Shown piece after piece: positions 49,235 through 61,372 of a stretch of DNA of 64,000 nucleotides. The position numbers and the translations under genes were made by a program. A model generated the notes under the pieces. That model was not told where the DNA came from and made no database searches. It was given only the letters and a program-made list of their open reading frames with translations. The stretch's first letter is position 1. Every line of letters starts with the position of its first letter. Origin of the DNA: Dryococelus australis (taxonomy: Eukaryota; Arthropoda; Insecta; Phasmatodea; Phasmatidae); contig CM057009.1 in NCBI GenBank assembly GCA_029891345.1, positions 296,477,466-296,541,465 of the forward strand, read 5' to 3'.

Positions 49235-50013
49235 TTATCTACGCTTCTTTACTAATAGAAAATTATATTTATCAAATGTTTCTGCACAATGAAACTTAAT
49301 GCCTCCGAGTTCATAATATGTGCAATATTCACTTAAAATAGCATTCATACCCAGACAGCTTCTACATAAATTAAACATCTTCATAACAGACCTCGTTTCC
49401 AGCAATTTTTTATTATTTAAAAGTTTTTTTGAGTCAATTTTTGTCGTGCACAGTTCTAAATATTCTTTGATGTTTAACATTCTTAGCCAATCTTCAAATG
49501 TTTTATTGAAACTGGAGCCATCAAAATTTCTCGGACAAATATGGTGGCATTTATGAAGTTTCCATGATGTCGTAACTGTCCAACTTGACCGAAATTATTG
49601 GAAGAAGTTTGATGGAAAAATTTGATAGTGTGACAGGAGCTTAACAAAGTGAATTAGAGTGTTACGACCCAACCTTTTTTTGTACATTTGGACATGGTTA
49701 TTAATAATCCATATTTAAATTTTAGCATACACTTGGGGCAACAACACTTACTGGAATGTGAGTGTAGCAAACTAACATTTTGTTTCCTATTAGGGATGTT
49801 GCTTATAATTATATTTTTGATAGATTTATGATCCTTTGCTGATATACCATACAAATTTTTCTTTAATCTCTGGTGGTTTCCGATATTTAAAATTTTTTTA
49901 TGTCGACAGTGATATATACAACTGCCTATATTTGCAGCTGTATGTATAACATTAAGTGCATGTGCACAAGAGCGTGTAGCAATCCTACTGTTGTCAGTTC
50001 CGTTCGCAGCCAT
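49235..50013 (-). pseudogene. Unidentified protein-coding relic, two frames
   Basis: Two minus-strand open stretches in tandem. The first (50013-49654) begins MAANGTDNSRIATRS and has cysteine/histidine-rich parts (CIYHCRHKK, KCCCPKCMLKF). The second (49570-49235) includes HICPRNFDGSSFN and FEDWLRMLNIKEYLELC, then FNLCRSCLGMNAILSEYC. The residue mix is more protein-like than the AT-rich background, and ICPRNFDGSSF faintly recalls the end of a THAP zinc finger. I do not recognise the family. It may be an old transposon protein. Confidence 0.3.
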
Positions 50014-50119
50014 GAGCGGCAGCAGTACAATTTTAGGGGAATGGTGGAGATGAGCAACAAAAGTGTAATCTAAAGTGGTGTTGAAAATGTGAGAACATAA
50101 CTAAGGTGCAGAGAAAATG

Positions 50120-51085
50120 GATGGCAGGATTAGATACTGCATCACCATCACGTGTAACGACACTATTACTCGACCAGTAGAGAATGGCTGTAATATGCGA
50201 GATGTGAAGAAAGGACGGTGCAGCAGGAAGAGAAAGACTACGGACGAAGGAAGTGTAGGAGCTGTGTTTTTCACATTCAAACATTCCCCTGGAAAGTGCA
50301 AGTCAGTATGACAAGTAGCGAGAGAGTCAGGCACCAATAAATTAAATGTCCATTGCATTTTTAAGCAAGTGGAGGCTCACATTTCAAAGTTACTTTGTGG
50401 TACAAATGAAGATTTGAAGGCGTGTCGAATTTTGTGGATGAGTTGGGGACACATGTGACGATAACCGACATTTTATTTAAGTGATTGGTCCGACGAGGCA
50501 ATTTTTAAACCTAATGGATCTGTAAACCACACCTGTGTATACTACGCCGATGAAAATCCTAGTATTGAGATAGTGCAAGCAGTTATTCTTCCTGGGTTAA
50601 TAGTGCAGTGTGCAATGTCTGCCAGATGACTTAATGCCATCCTTTGACGGAACGGAGACAGGTGAATGTTACCGTATCACGTAAGAAAACATTGGGCCAG
50701 CTGTTCACCAACGCTCCCCAGATGACTGCTTCTTGCCGCAGGACGGTGCACTGCTACATTACCATCAAGATGTACGGTCGCGCATACATGGAACATGTGT
50801 TGGGAAGTGGTTAGGATGACAAAGTGTTTAGTATCCACCCAGATCTCCAGATTTAACGCAGTTCAATTTTTATCTGTTAGGAACTCTTATGAACACTGTG
50901 TACGCACACAAAGCTAAGGACACTGGGTGACATGACAGACGCAGTTGTGATTTCCTGTAAATACACCCCTATAGAAATAGTAGCTACCATGTGAAGTTCT
51001 GTCGTAAAGCATTGCAGACAAAGTTGTACAGCATTCCAGACAAAGTCTTACAGCAGACTGAGGACAGTATGAAAACTTAGATGAT
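50120..51085 (+). pseudogene. IS630/mariner-like (DDE_3) transposase relic
   Basis: In order on the plus strand: GAVFFTFKHSPGKCKSV (HTH part), SDWSDEAIFKPNGSVNH (first aspartate, DE kept), VYYADENPSIEI, ILPGLIVQCAMSAR, LPQDGALLHYHQDVRS (second aspartate), PPRSPDLTQFNFYLLGTL (final acidic region, with LD altered to FN), and a tail ending near the stop at about 51080. The motif set is the DUF4817-type family also seen at 16714-17420, but this is a separate and quite diverged copy. Several stops break it. Confidence 0.75.
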
Positions 51086-51818
51086 GTTCAAATTTGCACA
51101 CAATCTACATTGTCTCTATAGCATCAATTACAAGCAATCCCATCGGGTACATGTCATTTGACCTAAAATTGGCCAAGTGAAATTTAGGCCAAGTGACAAA
51201 TTTTTTAAATTTTTGGTTGGGTGTCCTATTATCTTAAATTCTTTTCTATCCTTTGGAATAGAATTTAACCACTAGATCGCACCTTATTGCATTTTCAGTA
51301 GTCTCTTCCGCTACTACCAGTAGTTCCGAAGTCATCTACTTATTTGACTTCCAACGATTACCTTTTTAGTTGTTGGGCGTGATTCTTGGAAGTCTTTTAT
51401 AGTTATTATCTACGTATCCCATTGAGATTTATTAATGAAAATTCAGATCTTGGAATAGTTTGTGTGTGTGAATGGCTAAGTAGTTTGTTGGACGTAATAT
51501 AAAAAAAAAATTAATGTTATTCATATATTACCATTAGGCACAAATATACGTTTTAATTATTCTTATATTTATTAGGGTACTATGCATTTGATCTATGACA
51601 TTTTAATTTATTATGAATTTTTATTTTTATTTAAATTATATTTTATGATGGGGGAAATATGCTTCTATGTTAGTTTATATAATATGCAATTTTGTAGGTG
51701 CAGTTATTTGAATTTAGGTGGAGTTAAAGTTTAAACTTGTGCCTCTGATTTTTAAATTTCTTCATAGACTATCACACCATACTTAAAATATATCGGAAGT
51801 TACTTTACCCTGACATCA
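51086..51818. other. AT-rich DNA, nothing recognised
   Basis: No supported gene or repeat. It may include the 3' non-coding part of the preceding transposon. Confidence 0.35.
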
Positions 51819-52296
51819 TTAAGGCCTGATCCACAATGCACATTTGGCAGTGGGCAGTTCGCAGGCTGCAGGCTGCAGTTGGCAGACCGAGTTGATTCAA
51901 CTTTAACATTGACTGCACGACTGCAGGAAGATTCCAGCCAACCAGATGTGCTTGTGGATACATGAGGTCAACCAGACATGATACCACAGATGCAATTCCA
52001 AATAAATCTATGAATGTTGTATAAACAGATCATTTCATATTGCCTAAAATATACAAAAGGTTCAGTTTCCAATTCTTTTCTTTTATTAATGCTAATTAAC
52101 ATGTCAACCGGTTTTTACCTTATAGTCGAGTCTGCATTGCTGTAATAGAGCTAGAAGATCTCTAGCGATTTTCCAGTGTTATACTTCCAAAACTAAACCA
52201 GCAGTTTTTTAAGCAATTAAAAAAACATGGCAGAGCATGTACAACATGACGTGGAATACATCAGACTGTAGACTGCGTTTTGTGAACAAGGCTTAA
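51819..52296. mobile_element. Candidate MITE flanked by TTAA
   Basis: TTAA occurs at both ends (51819-51822 and 52293-52296). Inside, the left end reads GGCCTGATCCACAATGCAC and the right end, on the opposite strand, GCCTTGTTCACAAAACGCA, a loose inverted pair. TTAA duplication is typical of piggyBac-type elements. The ends are diverged and the interior is non-coding, so this is tentative. Confidence 0.4.
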
Positions 52297-53330
52297 TATA
52301 CACTAAATAAAATTACTGTAGCTGCTATAAATTGCAGGCAGAAATTAATTTCATTAGGTGATATTTACAGATGAGTTCAGGCCAGGAGCAAGACGTACAA
52401 TATTATTTTGCTTTATTACCTTTTGCAGTAAACTTCACACACACATATTCAAAAAATTAAAAACTTTTTCAATGGTAATAAAAAAACACACACACATGCG
52501 CACACACAAAATTTGTTTTCCCTTATTAACTACCACTGTTATTGTAATGAGGCAGAACCGAACAGTTTCAAAATTTTTTTCATCAATGCTAATAATTTTG
52601 ATTACAAAATTATAAATAATTTTATAATTGAAGTTTCCTCTTTTTCTTTAATTCTACAATACATATCTAAAATGGTGTCATTATAAAATAATTATTATTA
52701 TGTAAGCATGCAATCGAATGCAGCAGACATGTCTGATAAAAATATGACAAGACTGTACACCCAATGTGTTCTAGTAGAAACAGATAAACACGTCAAACTG
52801 GAAAGAAAAAATGCACAAATAAAACTCTTTGCAAAACCAAACAAGCAACAAAATACAAGCAACTTAGAGAAATCAACATTTTACCAGTCTTCTCGAAAAT
52901 CATTGATACGATAAAACAATGTTCCATTAGTGAAATACCAAAATCTGAAATATATGCACTACGAAAAAAAAAACAAATAATTGGGACTTAGGGCCGCATC
53001 ACACTATAAGTACTACACATACCAACATCGCAGATACTGTGGATAAGTCACAAATGTATCTATTAGACTATTTGAAACACCAGACTAGTCGAAAGCCCTC
53101 CAACACCGTTAACCATTAAAGTACGTTGAATAAATTAAGCAGTTTTGATTTATGTAGTGCTTCACATATCGCAGAATATTCATTTTATATATCTTTATAT
53201 ATGCAGACACACACACGGGATATTTTACTGTGCCTAAGATAGCTAACGTTTGTGATGGCTATCCCTGCACATCTAACAAAAGTCAAACCAACGGTGCCAT
53301 ATTAAGTTGAAAAAATGTTTGCCGTTTGGA
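52297..53330. other. AT-rich DNA, nothing recognised
   Basis: Includes short (CA)n tracts near 52485-52510. No supported gene. Confidence 0.4.
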
Positions 53331-53333
53331 ACG

Positions 53334-53560
53334 GCTTACCTTCGCTGCAATGTGGGTGTGTTTGACAAGCTCCATGCCTAACGTCCGCTGGGCAGGCCTG
53401 CAAGTATTGGTGCCGCGACCGCTGCCGCCCACAAAATCTACGACTGCCTTCCCCTCCCTCGTACATCACCTTGACCACGTGACGCCAGCCAGCCATGCAC
53501 CACCAGGGTGCCCTTCCAGGACTACTGGATATCGATGGAGTGAAGATCATTTTGTAATGT
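53334..53560 (-). other. GC-rich exon-like segment with donor site
   Basis: Minus-strand GC-rich segment ending CAGCGAAG then gtaagc at about 53333, a strong 5' splice site. An 82-codon frame runs across it (with GWRHVVKVMYEGGEGSRRF) and another frame is also open. It lies upstream of, and on the same strand as, the ELAV exon, so a 5' untranslated or alternative exon is conceivable. No domain is recognisable. A transposon fragment is equally possible. Confidence 0.25.
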
Positions 53561-56500
53561 TCTAGATGGTTTCAAATAAAATATAAATACAGGTGTCTCG
53601 CTCAAATTCGGGGAGACAGCACAGGGTTTTCACATGGGCAGGAACTGCTGTTCCGTCCGTCAACATTTTAAAAGGGAGGGGGGGGGGGGGGGCCTTGCTG
53701 CCATTCTAGTCAAGTATGGTTTAAAACAAAATAATTATATGTAACCTGCATATAGCTGGAAAGATATGTAATCTTGTACAAATGTAGATTTTGGGGGAAG
53801 TTTTAAAAATAATTATTTTTGATAACTTTATATTAAATAAAATCAGTGTGAAAACTATATTTTTATATGACATTTATTGATTGTAAAAGTTTGGGGAAAA
53901 AACTATGTAAATGGTTATATTTTGATATAATAACCAAGGCAACAATATTTTCAAACCTATTCACTGGAACCAACCCAAATCCCTATTTTGACATCATTTG
54001 GGGGCTCTCAGCTGTTTTCCAACTTAAAACAACTACATTCAGAAAGCAGTTGAGACAAGGACCACGTCCTGTATGTGTTGGCAAACACAGTCACACGTTC
54101 ACCAGTATGCAGATGTCACGCAACTTATATCTCATCTCGTATTCTCCTAACAGTGAACAAGAGTTGGGGCAAAAGCAGCCTTCAAATTTATTCTAAAATC
54201 CCTTTCACACAGTCAAATTTTTCTTCAAATTACCTTCAATGTTTATTGAATTCAATTCATTGAATGCTATATAATGACTTGCAATAAAACCTGTGTTATG
54301 AAATATATAAACAAAGCACAACACTTACTAGCTTTTTAAAACATGTCTAGTGTATTTTATGAACAGTTATTTGTTTAAAAAAAAAAGTTTTAAGTACGCA
54401 TTCGTGCAGGTGTTTTGATTGTCAAAACAGACATAACGCTGAATTTGTAATTTTGTATTTTTGCTAACATCCGCTATATACAAGATACAAAATATCAATT
54501 TACCAAATACTTCACAATGCGTCTATAAAATCGGGTCATGTGATCTTTTTGTCAACACAATCTGCCATTTCAGACACGGCCAAAGTTTTCAATACAAAAA
54601 CTAATGCATTTAGAATTATGCAGTAGACACTTATCTGGCATACGAAAACAAGTCTTCTGTATTTGCAGTTTTCCATTTATGTTTAAATTCTTAATTTCCG
54701 TGAATGGAAAAATGCAAGCAAGCCTGTCATGTTTAATTTTGTTCCTAACATCATCTCTTAAGAAATAACCATATTGAAGCAGATCATACTTCAAAGCGAC
54801 AATTGCCATTAGTGAAGGTTTATTATTTGTGAACAAATATAATCATTGACATGTGCACATAAATGCCTTTATCGTATTGTTCCATACTTACATTACTGTA
54901 AATAACAATTTCCCGTCAACAACACCGACTGCTCTGTACTGATTGGTCGTAGCTTTAACATTTTTTCTAAAGATATAAAATACACCTATTTATTTCAATT
55001 CCTAAAGAAATCCCACCAACACACACGACCTGGTAAGGTTCCACTGGGAACCAAAACATAAGAGAACACACATTAGTTTTTTCTGCACACATCTTAACGC
55101 ATAATATGCTTAAATATTTATATTGTAAATCCAGCTTTACTTCAGACGTCTCCGCTTACCCTGCATTAGGTGTGCAGGAGAGCATAAACACAGTCTAATC
55201 AATACATTTCTTTGTTCATATTGTATAGTTGTTACCAAGATAACAGAACTATTATTAAATATCTTGACTGTCAAACGTTTTTTAGTGTATTCTGGAATGT
55301 GTGTCGTCTCCTAGCTTACAAATGGATAATGACAACAATTTACGAACACTATGTACATATTGGAATGATTTGTGACAGTAGAGTATTCTTATGTGTTAAC
55401 TTTGTGGCATATTTACATCATTATAATTTACTTTTCCTAAAGTAGTTATGTTCTGTGTGCCCCATGTTTTGTTGACTGAATACTTTTTTTGTCAACGACC
55501 ACTCATTTTGTTTGGACGATTATACTATACTAACGAAATATTTTTTTTTAACATGTACGATCATCTTCATAACAAGCAGTGTCAATTCATACACCAAGTG
55601 TAGATTCAATTTGTTTATCGTGGGTATTTTCTCCTTTTAACTAGCATTCCCCTATCCCTTAATGTTAACTGTAATATGGTAGTATAATACTAGCAGTATG
55701 TAGTGAATCATATTTTTAAACGTTTTCTTCCAATATTTAAAAAGGATTTAAGAAGTTACTGGTGCCTAAATTCTGCGAGAGGCGTGAGTCGTTTAAGCCG
55801 TACTTACACGATGCCCAATTTCTGCTACTTTCAGTTATACTCATGGGTACAACAGACTGCATACAAGTTTCTATAGCAAAAGGGAAGAAAGAAGCACCCG
55901 TTCATACCCACACGTTACGTAAAGTGTAAACAGAAACTTGTAAATGGCAAGCGAAACAACTTGCCAGAGACACTGGTCCAAATGCAACCAAATTTTATAT
56001 GTAGGCGCTTTGTGGAGCATCCACAACGTACAATGATTGTTTCCTTTTTCCCCTGAAGACTGCATTGGTTTTGGTTTTAACGTACGAGTACTATTAATGT
56101 ATGGAAAATTATTATTTGAGTAACGGCACTGCTTATGTATGGAAAACAAGGTACTGTATTCACATGTATGTACGACGGACATTTACGCCCCGCATGAAAA
56201 TATTGGCGTATTATTTAAACAACGGCGTAGCTAGGAATGTGTTGGGAAGGGGGGGGGGGGGGAGAGAGATTTCATTTGTACATTTTTTGAACAAAATACA
56301 AAATCTGTATTACTACAAAATCATATTTACATAATTTATTATCAATGGGTACATGTACAGATACAGAACCACAAAATACTATAAACATTATTCATGTTCA
56401 CGGAAGATCACATATTCCTTGAAGTAAAATAAAATAAAACTTAATTTTGTTTTCAAATTATATTTTCATTTCACGGGGGGGGGGGGGGGATTGTCCCAAT

Positions 56501-56599
56501 ATATCACCCCCGACCAAAAGATGACAGAACTGTTACAATATAAAACTTAAGGCTTTCATGTACTCAAGCTATACTGCTCAAATTACCTACTTTAGAAAC
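53561..56599. other. AT-rich DNA with G-runs, no gene seen
   Basis: Contains G15 at 53678-53692, G14 at 56249-56262 and G15 at 56475-56489. The open frames here are short and lack recognisable motifs. Confidence 0.4.
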
Positions 56600-56845
56600 C
56601 AATCTATGTGATTAGCAAACAACCACTGCTCGTCAATTGTACTGTGCTGGTACTTGCGTATTATTACGTTTAGACAAAGAGATTCTGGAAATAATCATTT
56701 TCTAACAATAAAATGATTTATGAACAGCCCCAATGCGTCACAAAAAAAAAACTAGTTACTCATTGTTGGAGATTTGAACTCTAAAACCCATGATTGCATG
56801 GCTAAGACCTGCGCACTAACTCACCGAGTTACACAAACCACTAAG
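56600..56845 (-). repeat. tRNA-derived SINE, family 2
   Basis: The minus strand head reads GTGTAACTCGGTGAGTTAGT and includes the B box GAGTTCAAATCTCC. The body to about 56620 matches 57910-58000 (acaaagagattctggaaat against acaaagaaattctataaat, then cattttctaacaataa). Confidence 0.65.
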
Positions 56846-57137
56846 AGTACACACTTGTGATAATGTAGATATTGAACTTAAATCCACAGTATCATGTACT
56901 TTATAAAGTGGTGTTTATTCTTTTATTATGACCGTGTGAGTAATATGCAACGTTTCCAGTTACTTATGTGTACATTAAGTTTCATTTTGTACATACATAT
57001 GTTTTACAGAACTTTTCGTAGATGGGCATATACGGCGTAAGTTAGGAACTCTGGTGTCCGCCATCTCGTATGTTGCAGCTTGTGGGTATAGCAAACATTC
57101 AGAACACTTTCTACAGTTGCGGAGTTGGAACCGGGGA

Positions 57138-57147
57138 GGGGGGGGGG
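57138..57147. repeat. G10 homopolymer
   Basis: Run of ten G in a GC-rich stretch beside a promoter-like block. Confidence 0.9.
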
Positions 57148-57394
57148 ACAGAGATGTAGTACGAGAGAATGAACGAGAGGGAGGGGGGTAGACGTCACTG
57201 TGGCAACACCGCCGACATTCGCCACGCACATACCACGAAAATGGACTAGTGCGACATGGTGTTCAACACACTAACTACAGATTATTTAGCTGCTGCAGGG
57301 CTAGCATGGTTGTAATTTTGGCCCGTCATAGGCGCGACATGTCATTGCTGTGACACTTCATGTGAAAAAGAGAGTATGGATCGAATTTAAGCGC

Positions 57395-57522
57395 GTCGGC
57401 GGACGTCATAACTACGGCGCGCCCGCCATTCGTGTGGCGCCATATATAAGCCGTCATGAATGCAGCCCGTTGTGAGAGACAACATGGCTGACGCCGGAGT
57501 AATAATCTTAAATCGTGTATGT
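57395..57522 (+). promoter_or_regulatory. CpG-rich promoter-like block with TATA box
   Basis: A CpG-dense segment containing a CRE-like gacgtcata at about 57403, GGCGCGCCCGCC, then CATATATAAG at 57441-57450. About 30 bases later is a possible start region (cccgttgtgagagac), then an ATG in good context (caacATGGC) at 57484 opening 22 codons (MADAGVIILNR...). A gtatgt donor-like site at 57517 falls within that frame. It is the most promoter-like spot in the window. It could serve an unannotated plus-strand transcript or belong to a transposon. Confidence 0.4.
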
Positions 57523-57711
57523 CCGTTTACGAAAGAATTACGGGTTCTATAAAACGTATTTATGTACAAATTGAAACTTGATGTAAGCATAAGTAAAGGG
57601 AAACTATTCAATTTGCCCCCACGGTCATAATAAAACAAACATAACTTTAAAAATGTGATAACGTGGACTTGTGCTAATAACATACCATTTTACACGGCGC
57701 ACCTGCCAAGT

Positions 57712-57840
57712 TGTGTGTGTAGCTCAGTGGGTTAGTGCGCGAATTCGCGCCCCCTTGATTTTAGAGTTCAAATCTCCAAGTGACATTTTTTTTAGTTATT
57801 TTATGCGATACATTATTGCTGTTTATAGTTTACGTTGACA
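57712..57840 (+). repeat. tRNA-derived SINE, family 2, plus orientation
   Basis: The head reads GTGTAGCTCAGTGGGTTAGT, with the B box GAGTTCAAATCTCC, as in 56600-56845. The following 'agttattttatgcgata' matches the reverse complement of 58018-58040, so this copy and the next one form an inverted pair. Confidence 0.7.
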
Positions 57841-57899
57841 TAAAACTCTTATTTGTAGAATATTTGTGTCTATAAGCAATTATTCAAACCAAAACTAAA

Positions 57900-58290
57900 T
57901 AAAAAAAAACCACAGGCACCCGATTGCACTGTGCAATTACTTGCCTGTTATTGCTTTTATACAAAGAAATTCTATAAATAAACATTTTCTGACAATAACA
58001 AATTATAAACAACAATAATGTTGTCACATAAAATAACTAACTAGGGCAATGCTAATTCTTACCCTACTTTAAAAAAAACTTAAATTGATCATAGTGGTGA
58101 ATTAAATATTGTATTTATCGAATGTAGCCAAATAATTACGGTAAATAAAAATATCTACGGTAGTTTACTATTTATATTGTGCAATTTACCGTAATTTAAA
58201 AAAGTAAAAAAAAAAAAATGGGAAGTAGCGGAATTGAACCCTTACACCACTAGACCGTTACCTTGCCAACTGCGCTACCAAGCTAAGTTG
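57900..58290 (-). repeat. tRNA-derived SINE, family 2, minus orientation
   Basis: The minus-strand head at 58290-58215 reads CTTAGCTTGGTAGCGCAGTT and has the B-box-like GGGTTCAATTCC. The body at 57910-58040 matches the other two copies. The head differs from the 56.8-kb copy, so two head variants may share one body. Confidence 0.6.
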
Positions 58291-59432
58291 AAATAATACG
58301 AGGATACAGATTATTATTTCACCGTAAAATCGTGAAGATTATATTGTATGCCCTTATTTTTGGTTTTATGGATATCATTAGGATTGTTAAAATGAAGCGT
58401 ATACGAGTGCACTCGCTTCACCGCATTATACACAGCTTAAACCTTCAAACAGAGAACTGTAAACGAAATGAAAGACTGACAAACGGAATGAAAATCTGAG
58501 TGCTCATATTACCTCGTAAAATGGCGTTTTGAAATAGTACACACATTTTACACAGTTTTTTGTATTGGGTTTATTAGTTTATTCGTTGTCACTTGATACA
58601 CGTTTACCGGCGGCCATTTTATTTTGAAAATCATTACAGACGGAGCAAGTAACAAGAGATGCAGACTGAAGTGGCTGATGGATCAGTCAAATACTTTTGA
58701 CTAATTGAAACGGTGAAATTCTCACTTATTCAGATTTACAGTGTAAATACAATAAACACTTGAACTGTGGACATTGCTTCAAATCTGTTGGCTGGAGCAA
58801 AAAAACTAAACTACAACAACAACAACTCGATTTCATTTGCTTATTTTCGGCGGGCGTTTTCTATTGGCTGACAATTGCAGACATATTATCCAACTTCAAA
58901 AACAACACGTCTCTCGTGCAGTTTTAATACCTCTTTACTCAATGGTATGACTGCCTGTCCAAAGACGACGGTCGGGTCGGATGTGTTCTGCTCGTAATGG
59001 CGTGAGTGATCACTACAGTCTGAATGTGATGATTTTGTTTCAGTCTGTCCGTAATGAAGTCGTTCTGGTGTGCTGACCGGGACGTCCTGGTCTTGTCTAT
59101 CACCGTTTAACACACAGCGTCCAGCACTTTGTGCTTTTGTAATACGCGATTGTCCTGGTTGCCAAGCACGTATAACTATTTTTCCTTTACGTTGTGTTTT
59201 TTTATATCTGTTTGCATCGGTGTGTGGCTGTGTTGCCCGTATAGTTCCCACGCTTTGTCGAATGCATCATTGGCTTAGGTGGGTCCAGAAGAAAACATCA
59301 CCATCTCACAATACGAAGTTTGTCTGGCGAGTGTACAGGCCCATGCGATTATTTCCTTTATTTCTTCTCCTAACCGCACGTCTGTCACGTGCATAGGCCG
59401 ATGTGTGTATATATACTATTTTGTCTTCTCAC
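58291..59432. other. No gene supported; one long unassigned minus frame
   Basis: The minus frame at 58886-59251 (121 codons, with VIRAWQPGQSRITKAQ) is hydrophilic and unlike background, but I see no domain and no splice context. The rest is AT-rich. Confidence 0.3.
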
Positions 59433-59832
59433 GGCCAACTATGATTATAGGTGTTCTTGGGTCATATTTGATCCTTCGGTCCTTTTCGCTGTTAAGAGTG
59501 ATGCATACATTATATTGGTAGTTGTATCTCAAACAGTTTGGAAATTACGGCCAACTATGTTCTTATGTGCGCTACGGGTATACTTTGCCCTGCGACCCTT
59601 TTCGTTGTCAGCAGTGATGCCTATGTTATGAATTTGGCAACTATATCTTAAATGGTTCAGAAAGTACAGCCAACTATGCATATATGTGCGCTTAGGTCAT
59701 ACTTGACCCTTCAATATTTTTCGTTGTTGGGGGTGATGTATACGTTATGATTTTGGTAGTTTTATCTAAAATGGTTCAGTAATTACAGCCATTTATGTTT
59801 ATATTTGCTGTTGGGTAATACTTGACCTGAGT
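59433..59832. repeat. Tandem repeat, 116-119 bp units
   Basis: Three full units and a partial one start at 59433, 59549, 59668 and 59787, each with RGCCAACTATG or a close variant. Shared landmarks include 'cttttcg' with 'gttgt', 'gtgatg' and 'ggttcag' near the unit end. Confidence 0.85.
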
Positions 59833-61194
59833 CTGGAGTCCTGGCAGGGAGCCTCGAAGGGGATCTTCCCCTCAATGACGAATGAGTGTGCGGGAAGTGC
59901 GCACTTTCGGTAGGACAGAAAACATTAATAGCAGTCGGGAGTACCTGGGGAAAACAGACCGGAAAGCAAGAGCGTGAAGTGCTGTGATGAAATGCCACAT
60001 CCCGAAAATTGAGTCAAACGCTACATCATCGGCGGAAATCGACCAGAAAGCAAGGGCAGCAAAGTCGAGAATACGAGATGGTCGGCGGGAGAGAGAAATT
60101 TTCAAAGAAAAACAGGAAATTTCCCTGCGAGTGACATCAGCCAAAATAGCGGATGGTCGTCCCCATCACCAATCCTCTGCAGTAGAGTGGTAATTTTTAT
60201 ACTACTGTAATTTTTTTTTGTTTTCACAATTAGTAGGTGTAAATTTTCTTCAAGAGTCTATTCCATTGAATGCCGGACTGAATTCACATGTGAAACATTA
60301 TGACAATAGCTCCAGAAGTGATCATTTTAATGAAATATAAATTTCCAAGGATTTTTTTAATGACATGACAAAACTACGAGACTTAATGGGAGTAACATTT
60401 GTGGTTTTCAAATATGCTATTAAAATTGACAGCAAGTGAAACGCAGACATGTATTAAGATAGTTGATAAAACCTACCTGTTTATGATTTAAATGAAAATA
60501 ACTGATTTGTCATATTGTACTATGAGGGTTATGTCCGGAGTTCATCGTACAACACTATCACAAATTTTCCCTCGCATCTTTAGTGCTGCTGGCATCTACA
60601 ATGCCAAATTTTGTGTTTTCGCCTAGCAGTAAATTGTTGTGGAAACAATACCTGCATTATTTGAAAGAAGGTACCCAAAATGTACATAACTGTTGTACGG
60701 AAGTTAAAGTTGAACATCCGCCGAATATTGATAAAAGAGTGTTTCTTTACTCAAATTACAAGGGTATGTGCACACTTGAGTTCCTAATACGCATTACACC
60801 TAGTGGGATGGTGAGCTTCAGATCTCAATGCTACAGTAGCAGGTCGAGTGATATTTATTACACATGATTGCGGGTTGCTGAGTCTATCACAGAAGGGAGA
60901 CGAGTTCATGGCTGATAAAGGTTTTCCAGGAATAAAAATAAGGCTCTCCGACGAACTGTTAATTGCTGTTACTTCATCAAATCTGCACGACAGCACATTA
61001 ACAACTAAACTAGCCTAAACTACCTATAACGCCCACTGTTCGAATTCGCGCGAGAGATGCATTTAGAAAATTAAAGTATATAAAATTTTACATAAACTAT
61101 GACCTAAACTGAACGCAAATGTGAGCGAGTGACTGAATGAATGAAGATAACTGGGAAGCTGTTAACATCGAAGTCTTGAAAGCTGATTAGAGCG
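59833..61194. other. No gene supported
   Basis: 59860-60190 is GC-richer and open on both strands. The plus frame has a charged stretch (AEIDQKARAAKSRIRDGR). No family was recognised. The remainder is AT-rich. Confidence 0.35.
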
Positions 61195-61372
61195 AGTATG
61201 TAGCAGCGCCGGAATGCAAGTTCAGGGAGAAACTGAGGATCCTCGAAAAAGCAAGCCGACCACCGACACGATTTCCACATACGAAAATCCGGGAGCGACC
61301 CCGCCGAAAATTAAGCACGGTTCGCGAAGGTGGGAGGCGAGTAGTCTAACCATTACACCATCGCGGTCCCTG
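61195..61372 (-). repeat. tRNA-derived SINE
   Basis: The minus-strand head reads GGGACCGCGATGGTGTAATG, then GTTAGACTACTCGCCTCCC, with a degraded B box, followed by a GC-rich body. Same family as 42780-42955 and 45430-45605. Confidence 0.65.

Noticed and set aside
57712-57785. Possible tRNA gene with TAGCTCAGTGGGTTAGTGCG
   Set aside because: No proper acceptor stem, and it shares a non-tRNA body with two nearby copies.
59872-60193. Overlapping ORFs on both strands, plus frame charged
   Set aside because: No recognisable domain. A GC-rich segment keeps both strands open by chance.
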